A stretch of 12,626 nt of DNA, from positions 1-12,626 of the forward strand of contig DASVVJ010001057.1 in NCBI GenBank assembly GCA_036389955.1, in the 5' to 3' direction. Shown piece by piece: positions 6,797 to 12,626 of the stretch (within the stretch, counting starts at the first letter, position 1; every line of letters begins with the position of its first letter). The notes under the pieces are model-generated. The model was not told the origin of the DNA and searched no databases. It was given only the letters and a program-made list of their open reading frames with translations. A program made the translations under genes and the position numbers. Source of the DNA: DATHBR01 sp036389955. GTDB lineage: Bacteria; Myxococcota; Myxococcia; Myxococcales; Myxococcaceae.

Positions 6797-7825
6797 ATGC
6801 ATCCTTCCTTGAGCTCGCGCGTCCTCGAGTTGCCCCTGCGTCATGCCTGGACCATTGCCCGAGGCACCAGCACCCAGAAGCGCAACGTGGTGGTGGAGCT
6901 GCGCTCCGGTGAGCACGTGGGCTACGGCGAGGCCGCGCCCAACGTGCGCTACGGAGAGTCAGCCGAGACGGTGGTGGAGGCGCTGCGCACCCTGGCGCCC
7001 GTGCTCGAGCGGGGCGACCCGCGCTACTTCCGCGAGGTCTCCGAGGCGCTGCAGACGGCCATGCCCGAGAACGGCGCGGCGAAGGCGGCGGTGGACATCG
7101 CCCTGCATGACCTGGTGGGCAAGACGCTCGGGGTGCCACTGTACCGGCTGTTCGGCGTCAACCCCACGCGCATGCCCGTGACGTCCTTCTCCATCGGTAT
7201 CGATGATCCGGAGACGCTGGCCCGCAAGGTGCGCGAGGCCGAGCCGTACCCGGTGCTCAAGGTGAAGCTCGGCGCCGAGCGCGTGCGCGAGGTGTTCGGC
7301 GCGGTGCGCTCCGCCACCAGCAAAGTCATCCGCGTGGATGCCAACGAGGCCTGGACTAAGGAGCAGGCGCTGGAGCACATCGGGTGGCTGGCGACGCAAG
7401 GCGTGGAGTTGGTGGAGCAGCCGCTGCCCGCAAAGGACGTGGAAGGAGCGAAGTGGCTGCGGGAGCGCTCACCCCTGCCGCTGGTGGCCGACGAGTCTCT
7501 CATCACCGCCGCGGACGTGCCGCGCCTGGCCGAGGGCTTCCACGGGGTGAACCTCAAGCTGCAGAAGGCCGGAGGCATCCGCGAGGCACTGCGCATCATC
7601 GACGTGGCGCGCGCCTGTGGGCTGAAGGTGATGATTGGCTGCATGGTGGAGACCTCCGTGGGCATCGCGGCGGCGGCGCACCTGGGGCCCCTGGCGGACT
7701 GGCTGGACCTGGATGGCAACCTGCTCATCTCCCATGACCCGTTCCGCGGGCACCCGGTGGTGGAGGGGCGCATCCAGCTCGGGGACGGGCCGGGGCTCGG
7801 CGTGGAGCCGCGAGCGGGCGCGTGA
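6797..7825 (+). CDS. Dipeptide epimerase, enolase superfamily (L-Ala-D/L-Glu epimerase type)
   Basis: A 342-residue enolase-superfamily enzyme of the muconate-lactonising subgroup, the normal length for dipeptide epimerases. It has an N-terminal capping domain (residues 1-125) and then the TIM barrel. Visible active-site parts: the KxK motif K155-V-K157 (acid/base lysine), magnesium ligands D181 (RVDANEAW), E207 (VEQPL) and D232 (ADESL), and the opposite-face lysine in NLKLQKAGG (K254 or K257). GCMVETSVG and the DLD motif (D304, D306) near the end are hallmarks of dipeptide epimerases, where the Asp pair binds the dipeptide ammonium group. Family members invert the C-terminal residue of dipeptides, classically L-Ala-D-Glu from murein to L-Ala-L-Glu for recycling; others accept hydrophobic or cationic dipeptides, so specificity is not settled. 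The gene overlaps the next one by 4 bp (GTGA), indicating translational coupling. Cytosolic. Confidence 0.9.
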   Translation: MHPSLSSRVLELPLRHAWTIARGTSTQKRNVVVELRSGEHVGYGEAAPNVRYGESAETVVEALRTLAPVLERGDPRYFREVSEALQTAMPENGAAKAAVDIALHDLVGKTLGVPLYRLFGVNPTRMPVTSFSIGIDDPETLARKVREAEPYPVLKVKLGAERVREVFGAVRSATSKVIRVDANEAWTKEQALEHIGWLATQGVELVEQPLPAKDVEGAKWLRERSPLPLVADESLITAADVPRLAEGFHGVNLKLQKAGGIREALRIIDVARACGLKVMIGCMVETSVGIAAAAHLGPLADWLDLDGNLLISHDPFRGHPVVEGRIQLGDGPGLGVEPRAGA

Positions 7826-9024
7826 ACCCAGCGCTCATCCAGGACCCGATGGCGGTGCTCGCCGTGTTGCTCGGCGTGCTCGGCCTGCTGTTTCTCGCGG
7901 ACCGGCACCCGGTGCTCCAGCGGTTCTTCCGCGTGGTGCCGCTGCTCGTCTTCGTCTACTTCGTGCCCACGGTGCTCTCGAACCTGGGCATCATCCCGCT
8001 TCAGTCCGAGCTGTACCGCTTCGTCCGCGTGTACCTGCTGCCCGCGAGCCTCGTGCTGCTGGTGCTCTCGGTGGATCTGCCGGCCATTGCCCGGCTGGGA
8101 CGCAACTCGGTGCTCGTGTTCCTGGCGGGGACGGTGGGCATCATCCTGGGCGGGCCGCTGGCATACCTGCTGCTGGGCTGGCTGGTGCCGGCCGAGTTGG
8201 GAGACCAGGCTTGGAAGGGGCTGGCGGCGCTGAGCGGCTCGTGGATCGGCGGCAGCGCGAACTTCGTGGCCATCGGGCAGAGCGTGGGGGCCCATGACAG
8301 CACCCTGAGCATGCTGGTGGTGGTGGACGTGGGCGTGAGCAACGTGTGGACGGCGGTGCTCCTGTCCTTCGCGGGCCGCGAACAGAAGATGGATGCACGC
8401 GTGGGCGCCGACCGGAGCACCCTGGATGCCGTGCGCCAGGAGGTGGAGCGGCTCCAAGCCGAGAGCGCTCGGCCCGCGAGTCTGGCGGACCTGCTGTGGA
8501 TGCTGGGGCTGGCGGTAGGCGTCACGGTGGCGTGCACCGCGATTGCCAAGAAGCTGCCGGACGTGGGCACCATGGTGACGGGTTTCACCTGGGTGGTGCT
8601 GCTGGTGACGACGGTGGGCGTGGCGCTGTCGTTCACCCCGGCGCGGCGGCTGGAGGGCGCGGGTGCCAGCCGGTTGGGCTCGGTGTTCCTGTACCTGCTG
8701 GTGACGACCATTGGTGCCCAGGCCGAGTTCGCCCGCCTGCTGGATGCGCCCGCGCTGGTGGCGGTGGGTGCGGTGTGGATGGCCTTCCACGCGGCGGTGA
8801 TTCTGGCGGCGCGGCGGCTGCTCAAGGCGCCCATCTTTTTCGCGGCGGTGGGCTCGCAGGCGAACGTGGGCGGCACTGCGTCGGCCTCGGTGGTGGCCGC
8901 GGCGTTTCACCCCGCCCTGGCGCCCGTGGGGGTGCTGCTCGCCGTGCTGGGCTATGTGCTGGGGACCTACGGGGGGCTGCTCTGCGCGGTGATGCTGGAG
9001 CAGGTTCACCGGCTCATTCATTAG
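7822..9024 (+). CDS. DUF819-family integral membrane protein, putative transporter
   Basis: A 400-residue polytopic membrane protein with about ten hydrophobic segments and no signal peptide, beginning at the GTG that overlaps the epimerase stop. It matches my knowledge of DUF819 (YjcL-like) proteins: the signature GSWIGGSANFVAIG at residues 139-152 and, in the second half, GSQANVGGTASAS at 344-356. Glycine/serine/asparagine-rich breaks inside otherwise hydrophobic helices are typical of the crossing helices that form substrate and ion sites in BASS/CPA-type carriers. A charged, coiled-coil-like cytoplasmic loop (about 186-220, EQKMDARVG to VERLQAES) separates the halves. The family has no firmly established substrate. 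Its coupling to a dipeptide epimerase suggests uptake or export of a dipeptide or the released amino acid. The inner membrane location is clear; the transport role is inference. Confidence 0.85.
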   Translation: MNPALIQDPMAVLAVLLGVLGLLFLADRHPVLQRFFRVVPLLVFVYFVPTVLSNLGIIPLQSELYRFVRVYLLPASLVLLVLSVDLPAIARLGRNSVLVFLAGTVGIILGGPLAYLLLGWLVPAELGDQAWKGLAALSGSWIGGSANFVAIGQSVGAHDSTLSMLVVVDVGVSNVWTAVLLSFAGREQKMDARVGADRSTLDAVRQEVERLQAESARPASLADLLWMLGLAVGVTVACTAIAKKLPDVGTMVTGFTWVVLLVTTVGVALSFTPARRLEGAGASRLGSVFLYLLVTTIGAQAEFARLLDAPALVAVGAVWMAFHAAVILAARRLLKAPIFFAAVGSQANVGGTASASVVAAAFHPALAPVGVLLAVLGYVLGTYGGLLCAVMLEQVHRLIH

Positions 9025-9075
9025 TCAGGAGCGGGTGGACTCAAGCCCCGTTCCTCACTACGACTCGCGCTGCTC

Positions 9076-10749
9076 ATGCGCCTGCTCACCCCTGTTCTTC
9101 TTGCTCTCATGACGACCCTGTCCGGCTGTGCGACCGCGTCCTCTTCGGTTGGTGCCTCCTCTCAGCCCGTGACGCTGGCCATCATTAACGCGCGGGTGTG
9201 GACGGGAGACTCCCGCCAGCCGTGGGCCGAGGCGGTTGCCGTGCGCGGGGACCGGCTCGCCGCCGTGGGCTCCACCGCCGAGGTGACGCGGCTCTCCGGG
9301 ACGGACACGCGGGTCATCGATGCTCAGGGGCGCATGCTGGTGCCGGGCTTCAATGACTCGCACCTGCACTTCCTGGACGCGGGCTTCCGGCTCGCCTCAG
9401 TACAACTGCGCGATGCGAAGACGCCGGCCGAGTTCATCGCGCGCATCCAGGCGTTCGCCGCCACCGTGCCCTCGGGAACGTGGATCACCGGCGGGGACTG
9501 GGACCATGAGAACTGGGGCGGCGAGCTGCCGCGCCGCGATTGGATCGACGCGGTGACGCCCAACCACCCGGTCTGGGTGAGCCGGCTGGATGGGCACATG
9601 GGCCTGGCCAACAGCGCGGCCCTGAAGGCGGCCGGAGTGACGGCGGCGACGCGCGAGGTGGAGGGCGGCACCATCGTCCGGGGCCCCAAGGGTGAGCCGG
9701 CCGGCGTGCTGAAGGACAACGCCATGTCCCTGGTGAACCGGGTGGTGCCCCCGCCCTCGCCGGAGATGAGCGCCCGGGCCCTGGAGGCCGCCATGCGCCA
9801 TGTGGCCGCCCACGGTGTCACCTCGGTGCAGCACATGGGCACTTGGCCCGAGCTGGAGGTGTTCGACCGCGCGCACGCCGAGGGCAAGCTGCGCACGCGC
9901 CTCTACGCCGCCGTGCCGCTGGACTCCTGGGAGCGGCTGAGTGACACCGTGGCTCAGCGCGGGCGGGGCGATGCGTGGCTGCGCATCGGTGCGCTCAAGG
10001 GCTTCGTGGATGGCTCGCTCGGCTCGCACACCGCCGCCTTCCTGGAGCCCTTCACCGACGCGCCGAAGGACAAGGGGCTCCTGGTCAACACGCCCGAGGA
10101 CCTGTACCGGTGGACCTCCGGCGCGGACAAGGCGGGCCTGCACGTGCTGGTGCACGCCATCGGGGACCGCGCCATCCGGCTTCAGCTCGACATCTTCCAG
10201 CGCGTGGCGGCGGAGAACGGGCCGAAGGACCGCCGCTTCCGCATCGAGCACGCTCAGCACATCGCTCCCGCGGATCTGCCCCGGTTCGCCGCGCAGGAGA
10301 TCATCGCGAGCATGCAGCCCTACCACGCCATCGACGATGGGCGCTGGGCGGACAAGGTCATCGGTCCCGAGCGGGCGAAGACGACGTATGCCTTCCGCTC
10401 GCTGAGGGACACGGGAGCACGGTTGGCTTTCAGCAGTGACTGGTTCGTGGCGCCTCCCACGCCGTTGGAGGGCATCTACGCCGCCGTCACCCGCCGCACG
10501 CTGGATGACGCGAACCCGGGCGGCTGGGTGCCCGAGCAGCGCATCGGCGTCGAGGATGCGCTCCGGGCCTATACGCTCGGCAGTGCCTATGCCGAGTTCC
10601 AGGAGCAGGACAAGGGCACCCTGGAAGTGGGGAAGCTGGCGGACCTCGCGCTGCTCGAGAAGGACATCACCCGGATTCCCCCCGAGCAGATCCGCGACGT
10701 GAAGGTGATGCTCACCGTGGTCGGTGGCCACGTCGTCTTCGAGCGGTGA
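9076..10749 (+). CDS. YtcJ-like metal-dependent amidohydrolase, lipoprotein
   Basis: A 557-residue amidohydrolase-superfamily enzyme (YtcJ/AepA-like subgroup). It starts with a signal peptide and lipobox LSGC (C18, followed by Ala), so it is predicted anchored in the cell envelope; most relatives are cytosolic or carry only a short leader. The composite beta domain comes first (about 30-90, ending LVPGFNDSHLH). The TIM barrel follows, with metal ligands H96 and H98, a candidate K308 (GALKGFVDGSLGS), H360 (HAIGDRA), H392 (IEHAQH) and D455 (FSSDW). The C-terminal strands (DKGTLEVGKLADLALL) close the beta domain. Such enzymes hydrolyse amides, esters or cyclic N-acyl substrates, and the substrate cannot be read from sequence. 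It lies 51 bp after the DUF819 gene on the same strand and may be co-transcribed. No clear Shine-Dalgarno was seen. It converges with the exporter gene, 7 bp between stops. Confidence 0.88.
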   Translation: MRLLTPVLLALMTTLSGCATASSSVGASSQPVTLAIINARVWTGDSRQPWAEAVAVRGDRLAAVGSTAEVTRLSGTDTRVIDAQGRMLVPGFNDSHLHFLDAGFRLASVQLRDAKTPAEFIARIQAFAATVPSGTWITGGDWDHENWGGELPRRDWIDAVTPNHPVWVSRLDGHMGLANSAALKAAGVTAATREVEGGTIVRGPKGEPAGVLKDNAMSLVNRVVPPPSPEMSARALEAAMRHVAAHGVTSVQHMGTWPELEVFDRAHAEGKLRTRLYAAVPLDSWERLSDTVAQRGRGDAWLRIGALKGFVDGSLGSHTAAFLEPFTDAPKDKGLLVNTPEDLYRWTSGADKAGLHVLVHAIGDRAIRLQLDIFQRVAAENGPKDRRFRIEHAQHIAPADLPRFAAQEIIASMQPYHAIDDGRWADKVIGPERAKTTYAFRSLRDTGARLAFSSDWFVAPPTPLEGIYAAVTRRTLDDANPGGWVPEQRIGVEDALRAYTLGSAYAEFQEQDKGTLEVGKLADLALLEKDITRIPPEQIRDVKVMLTVVGGHVVFER

Positions 10750-10756
10750 CCGCGGA

Positions 10757-11656
10757 TCAGCGCGTTACCGGGGCGGGCAGCTGCTGCACGCGGCTGCGCA
10801 CCCCTCCGAACACGCAGAGCACCACCAGCAGGGATGTGCCCAGCGCGCCCCGGCTCACGTGTTCCCCCAGCAGCAGCGCGGACCACAGCAGGCTGAGCAG
10901 CGGCTGGAGCAGTTGGAGCTGTCCCATCCGCGCCACACCGCCGAGCGCCATCGCCCGGTACCAGGCGAAGAACCCCAGGAACATGCTCACCACCGAGACG
11001 TAGCCAAAGCCGAGCCACGCCCGCGCGCTGGCCTGCCACACGTGCTCGTCCACCGCCAGCGCCACCACCGGCACGAGCACCGGCAGCGACAGCACCAGCG
11101 CCCAGCAGATGACGCGCCAGCCGCCCAGCTCGCGCGACAGGGCGCCTCCTTCCGCGTAGCCCAGCGCTCCTGCTGCCACCGCGAGCAGCACCAGCCCGTC
11201 TCCCGCGGTGAGCCGCCCCGCCCCCTGCGCCGTGGCGAAGAGCAGCACGCACACCAGCCCCGCGGCGGACGCCAGCCAGAAGGCCGGTGAGGGCCGCTCC
11301 CTGGCGCGGAGCACCGCCGCCACCGCCGTGGCCGCCGGCAGCAGGCCCACCAACACCGCCCCATGTGTGGACGGCATGTCCCGTAGGGCGTGGGCCGACA
11401 GCAGTGGGAAGCCCACCACCACGCCCAGCGCCACCAGCGCCAGGCGCGGCCAGTACTTTCGCTCGGGCAGCCGCTCCCGCCTCACGGCCAGCACCGCCGC
11501 CGCCAGCGCCGCCGCCACCACCGCCCGCCCCAGCCCCACCACGGTGCCTCCCAGCTCCGGCACCGCCGCCCGGGTTGCCGGCAGCGAGAGGCTGAAGGCC
11601 GTCACCGCCACGACGCCCAGCACCAGCCCCTCGGTCATCTTCTCGCGCGAACTCAT
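10757..11656 (-). CDS. EamA/DMT-superfamily exporter
   Basis: A 299-residue inner-membrane protein with about ten hydrophobic helices in two repeated five-helix halves, the classic length and layout of EamA (drug/metabolite transporter) permeases. The N-terminal half contains FSLSLPATRAAV and the short loop SAHALRDMPSTHGAVLVGLLPAATAV, matching the EamA helix-3/4 region. The second half has LGFFAWYRAMALGGVARMGQLQLLQPLLSLLWSALLLGE, the strongly conserved end of EamA domains. Family members export amino acids, sugars or small metabolites; the substrate here is not known. The ATG at 11656 overlaps the DUF2917 stop by 4 bp, so the two form one operon. A much longer in-frame ORF reaching 12379 exists, but it runs through the DUF2917 gene and the regulator on the other strand and is not used. 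Divergence from a MocR regulator suggests control by an amino-acid- or PLP-related ligand. Confidence 0.9.
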   Translation of the reverse strand: MSSREKMTEGLVLGVVAVTAFSLSLPATRAAVPELGGTVVGLGRAVVAAALAAAVLAVRRERLPERKYWPRLALVALGVVVGFPLLSAHALRDMPSTHGAVLVGLLPAATAVAAVLRARERPSPAFWLASAAGLVCVLLFATAQGAGRLTAGDGLVLLAVAAGALGYAEGGALSRELGGWRVICWALVLSLPVLVPVVALAVDEHVWQASARAWLGFGYVSVVSMFLGFFAWYRAMALGGVARMGQLQLLQPLLSLLWSALLLGEHVSRGALGTSLLVVLCVFGGVRSRVQQLPAPVTR

Positions 11657-11988
11657 CGCCCCACCGCCCGGCACGGAGGCGGCATCGGCTCCGCGCCCGG
11701 CGACTCCCGGCCCATCGAGAACCGCGAGGGCCGCAGCGCCTGCACCACCACCCGTCCCGGCGTGTCCAGCTGCAGCGAGCGGCCCGCCGTGAGCACGTGG
11801 TCCTTCGCATCGCCCTCGCGGGTGACCCAGATCCACCCTTCCAGGCAGGTGACGGTCAGCTCGCTCGAGTGCACCTGGTGGCTCCACAGCGTGCCGCGCG
11901 GCAGCGTTACCAGGATGCTCGCGCACTCCCTGCGCGCTCCCCACCACCCCGTCACCGTCGCTCGCAGCCCATCGAGAAGAGCCTTCAT
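11653..11988 (-). CDS. DUF2917 domain protein
   Basis: A 111-residue protein without signal peptide or membrane helix. Residues about 30-90 fit the DUF2917 pattern: a conserved leucine-rich start (LPRGTLWSHQ), then LTVTCLEGWIWVTREGDAKDHVLTAGRSLQLDTPGRVVVQAL, i.e. a G-x-I-W-V-T strand, an acidic D-H-x-L turn and a G-R-x-x-x-L strand. This suggests a small cupin-like beta barrel; function is unknown for the family. The C-terminal 20 residues are Pro-rich and disordered-looking. The start is well supported by AGGAGGAGG (11995-12003) 6 nt upstream of the ATG. It is the first gene of a two-gene operon with the EamA exporter (4-bp overlap) and lies divergent from a MocR regulator, an association that hints at a sensing or accessory role for the exporter. 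Confidence 0.82.
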   Translation of the reverse strand: MKALLDGLRATVTGWWGARRECASILVTLPRGTLWSHQVHSSELTVTCLEGWIWVTREGDAKDHVLTAGRSLQLDTPGRVVVQALRPSRFSMGRESPGAEPMPPPCRAVGR

Positions 11989-11994
11989 TGTCGT

Positions 11995-12003
11995 CCTCCT
12001 CCT
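11995..12003 (-). promoter_or_regulatory. Strong Shine-Dalgarno of the DUF2917-EamA operon
   Basis: The minus strand reads AGGAGGAGG, 6 nt before the ATG at 11988. It is the strongest ribosome binding site seen in the window and decides the DUF2917 start. Confidence 0.8.
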
Positions 12004-12009
12004 GATGAC

Positions 12010-12033
12010 GCGCAGGATGCGCCTCGCGAGGCG
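12010..12033 (-). promoter_or_regulatory. Overlapping palindromes in the DUF2917-EamA leader
   Basis: Two inverted repeats sit just upstream of the Shine-Dalgarno. One is GCGCA-GGA-TGCGC (12010-12022); the other is the perfect 14-bp palindrome CGCCTCGCGAGGCG (12020-12033). They share three bases, so the corresponding RNA hairpins would exclude each other, or the second could be a protein site. No peptide-coding leader was seen. Confidence 0.35.
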
Positions 12034-12060
12034 AACAGAACAGATTCAGTCGAATACGAT

Positions 12061-12128
12061 TGTGACCGGTACAGTTGAGGCAGGGGTCACTGTACTGGTA
12101 CAGAATGGGGGTAGCTGTATCTGGGCAG
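12061..12128. promoter_or_regulatory. Operator-like repeats between the MocR regulator and the exporter operon
   Basis: A perfect palindrome CTGTAC-TG-GTACAG lies at 12090-12103. A partial copy ending in CGGTACAG (12061-12074, 9 of 14 bases identical, same strand) starts 29 bp upstream, and a weaker one starting CTGTA (12115-12128, 9 of 14) lies 25 bp downstream. Spacings near whole helical turns, and placement in a divergent gap beside a MocR/GntR gene, suggest regulator binding to repeated sites. A possible plus-strand promoter (TTGAGG at 12075, TACAGA at 12099, 18-bp spacer) would overlap the main palindrome, implying autoregulation; this promoter call is weak. Confidence 0.55.
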
Positions 12129-12194
12129 CCGGAGGCCTCGTCGTTATCAACGGTGGCTGGCAGCGCTGATTGGGACGCGGAACCCTCACCCTGT

Positions 12195-12215
12195 CCCTCT
12201 CCCGAAGGGAGAGGG
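12195..12215. repeat. REP-like GC hairpin element before the MocR gene
   Basis: Perfect 9-bp arms CCCTCTCCC and GGGAGAGGG are separated by GAA and preceded by CCCTCACCCTG. This wording is widely repeated in intergenic regions of high-GC proteobacteria. Its right arm is purine-rich and lies 15 bp before the regulator ATG, so in RNA it could mask or mimic a Shine-Dalgarno. Confidence 0.6.
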
Positions 12216-12230
12216 GATGGATTGGATGAC

Positions 12231-12626
12231 ATGGACACAGCCGCCGCGCAGAAGTCGAAGCTGTATGAACAGTTGGCCGACAAGCTCTGCGATGCCATCG
12301 CCACCGGCACCCTCCGGCCCGGAGATCGCCTCCCCTCCGTGCGCCAGCTCAGCAACCAGGAGCGGGTGAGCATCTCCACTGTGCTCCAGGCCTATGTCCA
12401 CCTGGAGTCCCTCGGCCTCGTCGAGACGCGGCCTCAGTCCGGCCACTACGTGCGCCGCCGCGAGCGCCCCCGTCCCGCCGAGCCTCAGGTGTCCCGGCCC
12501 GCGACCACCGCCAGCCCCGTGAGCGTCAGCGCTCTGGTGTCCCGCGTGTACCGCGCCGCGGGGGATCCGCGCGTGGTGCAGCTCGGCGCTTCCATTCCCG
12601 CGCCCGAGCTGCTGCCCACTCAGCGC
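12231..12626 (+). CDS. MocR-type GntR/aminotransferase regulator (3' partial)
   Basis: The frame from the ATG at 12231 is open to the window end (132 residues visible). Residues about 8-78 form a GntR-type winged helix: LYEQLADKLCDAIATGTLRPGDRLPSVRQLS, the recognition segment VSISTVLQAYVHLESLGLV and the wing TRPQSGHYVRRR. A Pro/Arg-rich linker follows (about 78-100), then VSVSALVSRVYRAAGDPRVVQLGASIPAPELLPTQR. This is the characteristic start of the PLP-binding aminotransferase-like domain of MocR regulators (YdcR/PdxR-like), so the full gene should encode about 470-500 residues. These proteins use PLP or its amino-acid adducts as effector. It is divergent from the DUF2917-EamA operon and is the obvious regulator of it through the repeats in between. 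The start has GGA 4 nt upstream; the purine-rich arm of the hairpin ends 14 nt further up. Confidence 0.9.
   Translation, partial: MDTAAAQKSKLYEQLADKLCDAIATGTLRPGDRLPSVRQLSNQERVSISTVLQAYVHLESLGLVETRPQSGHYVRRRERPRPAEPQVSRPATTASPVSVSALVSRVYRAAGDPRVVQLGASIPAPELLPTQR

Noticed and set aside
6736..6798. Longer M20 peptidase start at ATG 6798
   Set aside because: It has a fair Shine-Dalgarno (AAGGAAGGA), but the added 21 codons have low third-position GC and unusual codons, and would leave no intergenic space; kept as an alternative only.
7024..9021. A 665-codon open frame on the minus strand opposite the epimerase and DUF819 genes
   Set aside because: His/Arg/Gln-rich composition with no domain, lying antisense to two well-supported genes; typical of the strand opposite a GC-rich gene.
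10757..12379. Extension of the EamA frame upstream to a 540-residue protein
   Set aside because: It would run through the DUF2917 gene and antisense to the MocR gene. DUF2917 has a strong Shine-Dalgarno and a 4-bp overlap with the 11656 start.

Overview
The window reads as chromosomal DNA from a high-GC, gene-dense delta-group bacterium, most likely a myxobacterium of the Cystobacterineae (Archangium, Cystobacter, Stigmatella or Myxococcus type). The reasons are about 70% GC in the housekeeping genes, tightly packed genes, several lipoproteins, a methionine aminopeptidase carrying a SEC-C zinc motif, and a lipoprotein toxin/immunity pair of the kind myxobacteria use for kin discrimination. 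Species cannot be fixed from this sequence alone.

Layout: (1) 1-501 is the C-terminal beta-sandwich domain of a secreted protein, probably a peptidase, closed by a strong intrinsic terminator. (2) 645-1640 is a type I methionine aminopeptidase. It converges with (3) a C39-like cysteine-peptidase lipoprotein (1644-2876, minus). (4) Divergent from that is a two-gene unit (2956-5328): a 571-aa lipoprotein ending in an HNH-like nuclease domain, then, after 9 bp, a SUKH/SMI1-KNR4-like immunity protein. GC falls from about 66% in the toxin N-terminal half to about 56-57% in the toxin tip and immunity gene, the signature of an exchangeable polymorphic toxin cassette. This is the most interesting part of the window.

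(5) 5329-10749 looks like a peptide-catabolism group. An M20 metallopeptidase lipoprotein (minus) is divergent from an L-Ala-D/L-Glu-type dipeptide epimerase. The epimerase overlaps by 4 bp a DUF819 membrane protein (putative transporter), which is followed by a YtcJ-like amidohydrolase lipoprotein. A plausible reading is release, uptake and epimerisation of murein-derived or prey-derived dipeptides.

(6) 10757-12626 is a MocR-type regulatory unit. A DUF2917 protein and an EamA/DMT exporter form an overlapping minus-strand operon. A MocR/GntR-type PLP-dependent regulator is divergent and runs off the window end. The 242-bp region between them holds a perfect CTGTAC-TG-GTACAG operator-like palindrome, a REP-like hairpin before the regulator and palindromes in the operon leader.

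No tRNA, rRNA, CRISPR array, transposase or phage gene was seen. Many long opposite-strand ORFs are by-products of the high GC content and were left out.
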